From assembly GCA_028711795.1 (NCBI GenBank), contig JAQTRN010000067.1:1-5964 (forward strand): a DNA stretch of 5,964 nucleotides, written 5' to 3'. Position numbers and translations under genes: made by a program. The notes beneath the pieces were generated by a model. It saw only the letters and a list, made by a program, of their open reading frames with translations, did not search any database and was not told where the DNA came from. Within the stretch, counting starts at the first letter, position 1; every line of letters begins with the position of its first letter. The DNA comes from Dehalococcoidales bacterium. GTDB taxonomy: Bacteria > Chloroflexota > Dehalococcoidia > Dehalococcoidales > JAQTRN01. Positions 5,673 through 5,964 of the stretch are shown here, piece after piece.

Positions 5673-5964
5673 ATGAAGCAGGCGGATACCATCAATGGGC
5701 AGGATTTGAGGGACATGTTTGCCGCGGCTACAAACTGGCTGGAGAAGAGTGCTCCGGATATTGACGCGCTGAATGTCTTCCCGGTACCTGATGGCGATAC
5801 CGGGACGAATATGTTACTTACCATGCGTTCGAGTATCGAAGAGGCTTATCGGGTTCCCGACCGGAGTGCGGCTGCCGTAGCTCAGGCCATGGCTAACGGG
5901 GCGCTGATGGGTGCACGGGGAAACAGCGGTGTCATTCTGTCTCAGATATGGCGCGGTATGGCGC
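5673..5964 (+). CDS. fakA: DAK2/DhaL-domain protein, FakA (YloV) type, 5' part
   Basis: The first 97 residues are visible; the gene runs off the right edge. They match the N-terminal DhaL-like nucleotide-binding domain of fatty-acid kinase FakA. FakA phosphorylates fatty acids held by a FakB (DegV-family) partner, allowing exogenous fatty acids to enter phospholipid synthesis. DALNVFPVPDGDTGTNM (31-47) contains the aspartates D40 and D42 that in DhaL-like domains hold Mg-ATP. GARGNSGVILSQ (80-91) is the second family signature. The complete protein is usually about 550 residues, with a middle and a C-terminal domain that cannot be checked here. Many genomes annotate it simply as a DAK2-domain or dihydroxyacetone kinase-like protein. 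The start is the ATG at 5673, with a ribosome binding site just upstream. Its position next to rpmB is conserved in Firmicutes such as B. subtilis (yloV), which supports the call. Confidence 0.88.
   Translation, partial: MKQADTINGQDLRDMFAAATNWLEKSAPDIDALNVFPVPDGDTGTNMLLTMRSSIEEAYRVPDRSAAAVAQAMANGALMGARGNSGVILSQIWRGMA

Noticed and set aside
5576..5824. N-terminal extension of the rpmB frame
   Set aside because: L28 begins at its conserved MKC start at 5575. The extension crosses the promoter region and lies antisense to fakA.

Overview
This window is a compact, gene-dense stretch of bacterial chromosome with moderately high GC. It holds six genes on the + strand, two of them cut by the window edges, and one gene on the - strand. 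All complete genes look intact. I see no mobile elements, CRISPR arrays, rRNA or tRNA genes. The gene set, the zinc-ribbon form of ribosomal protein L28 and the protein style suggest a Chloroflexota (Dehalococcoidia-like) or Firmicutes-like lineage. This placement is inferred from remembered gene order and family resemblance, not from a search.

Left and centre (about 2-5329, + strand): five genes appear to form one tightly packed operon. First comes the 3' end of a gene I do not recognise. Two bases later is argG (argininosuccinate synthase). After a 67-base gap with a very strong ribosome binding site comes an AMP-forming acyl-CoA ligase of the FadD/AAE type. Its stop overlaps the start of argH (argininosuccinate lyase) as ATGA. 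rpe (ribulose-phosphate 3-epimerase) then starts from a GTG inside the last codons of argH. ArgG and ArgH catalyse the last two steps of arginine synthesis: citrulline plus aspartate gives argininosuccinate, which gives arginine plus fumarate. The acyl-CoA ligase between them has no known role in that pathway and is the oddest member of the operon.

Right (5330-5964): rpmB (ribosomal protein L28) lies on the - strand, converging on rpe. A hairpin with a short T-run directly follows its stop codon. Rightward from the rpmB upstream region starts a DAK2/DhaL-domain protein (FakA/YloV type, fatty-acid kinase), cut by the window end. The 97-base gap between rpmB and fakA holds good sigma70-type promoter matches on both strands. 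They face each other and overlap, so polymerase could probably not occupy both at once. The order rpe - rpmB (reversed) - fakA recalls the rpe-thiN-spoVM-rpmB-yloU-yloV region of Bacillus subtilis, without thiN, spoVM and yloU.

I find no clearly novel system. The points most worth a second look are the acyl-CoA ligase inside an arg operon, the face-to-face promoters between rpmB and fakA, and the unidentified gene coupled to argG.
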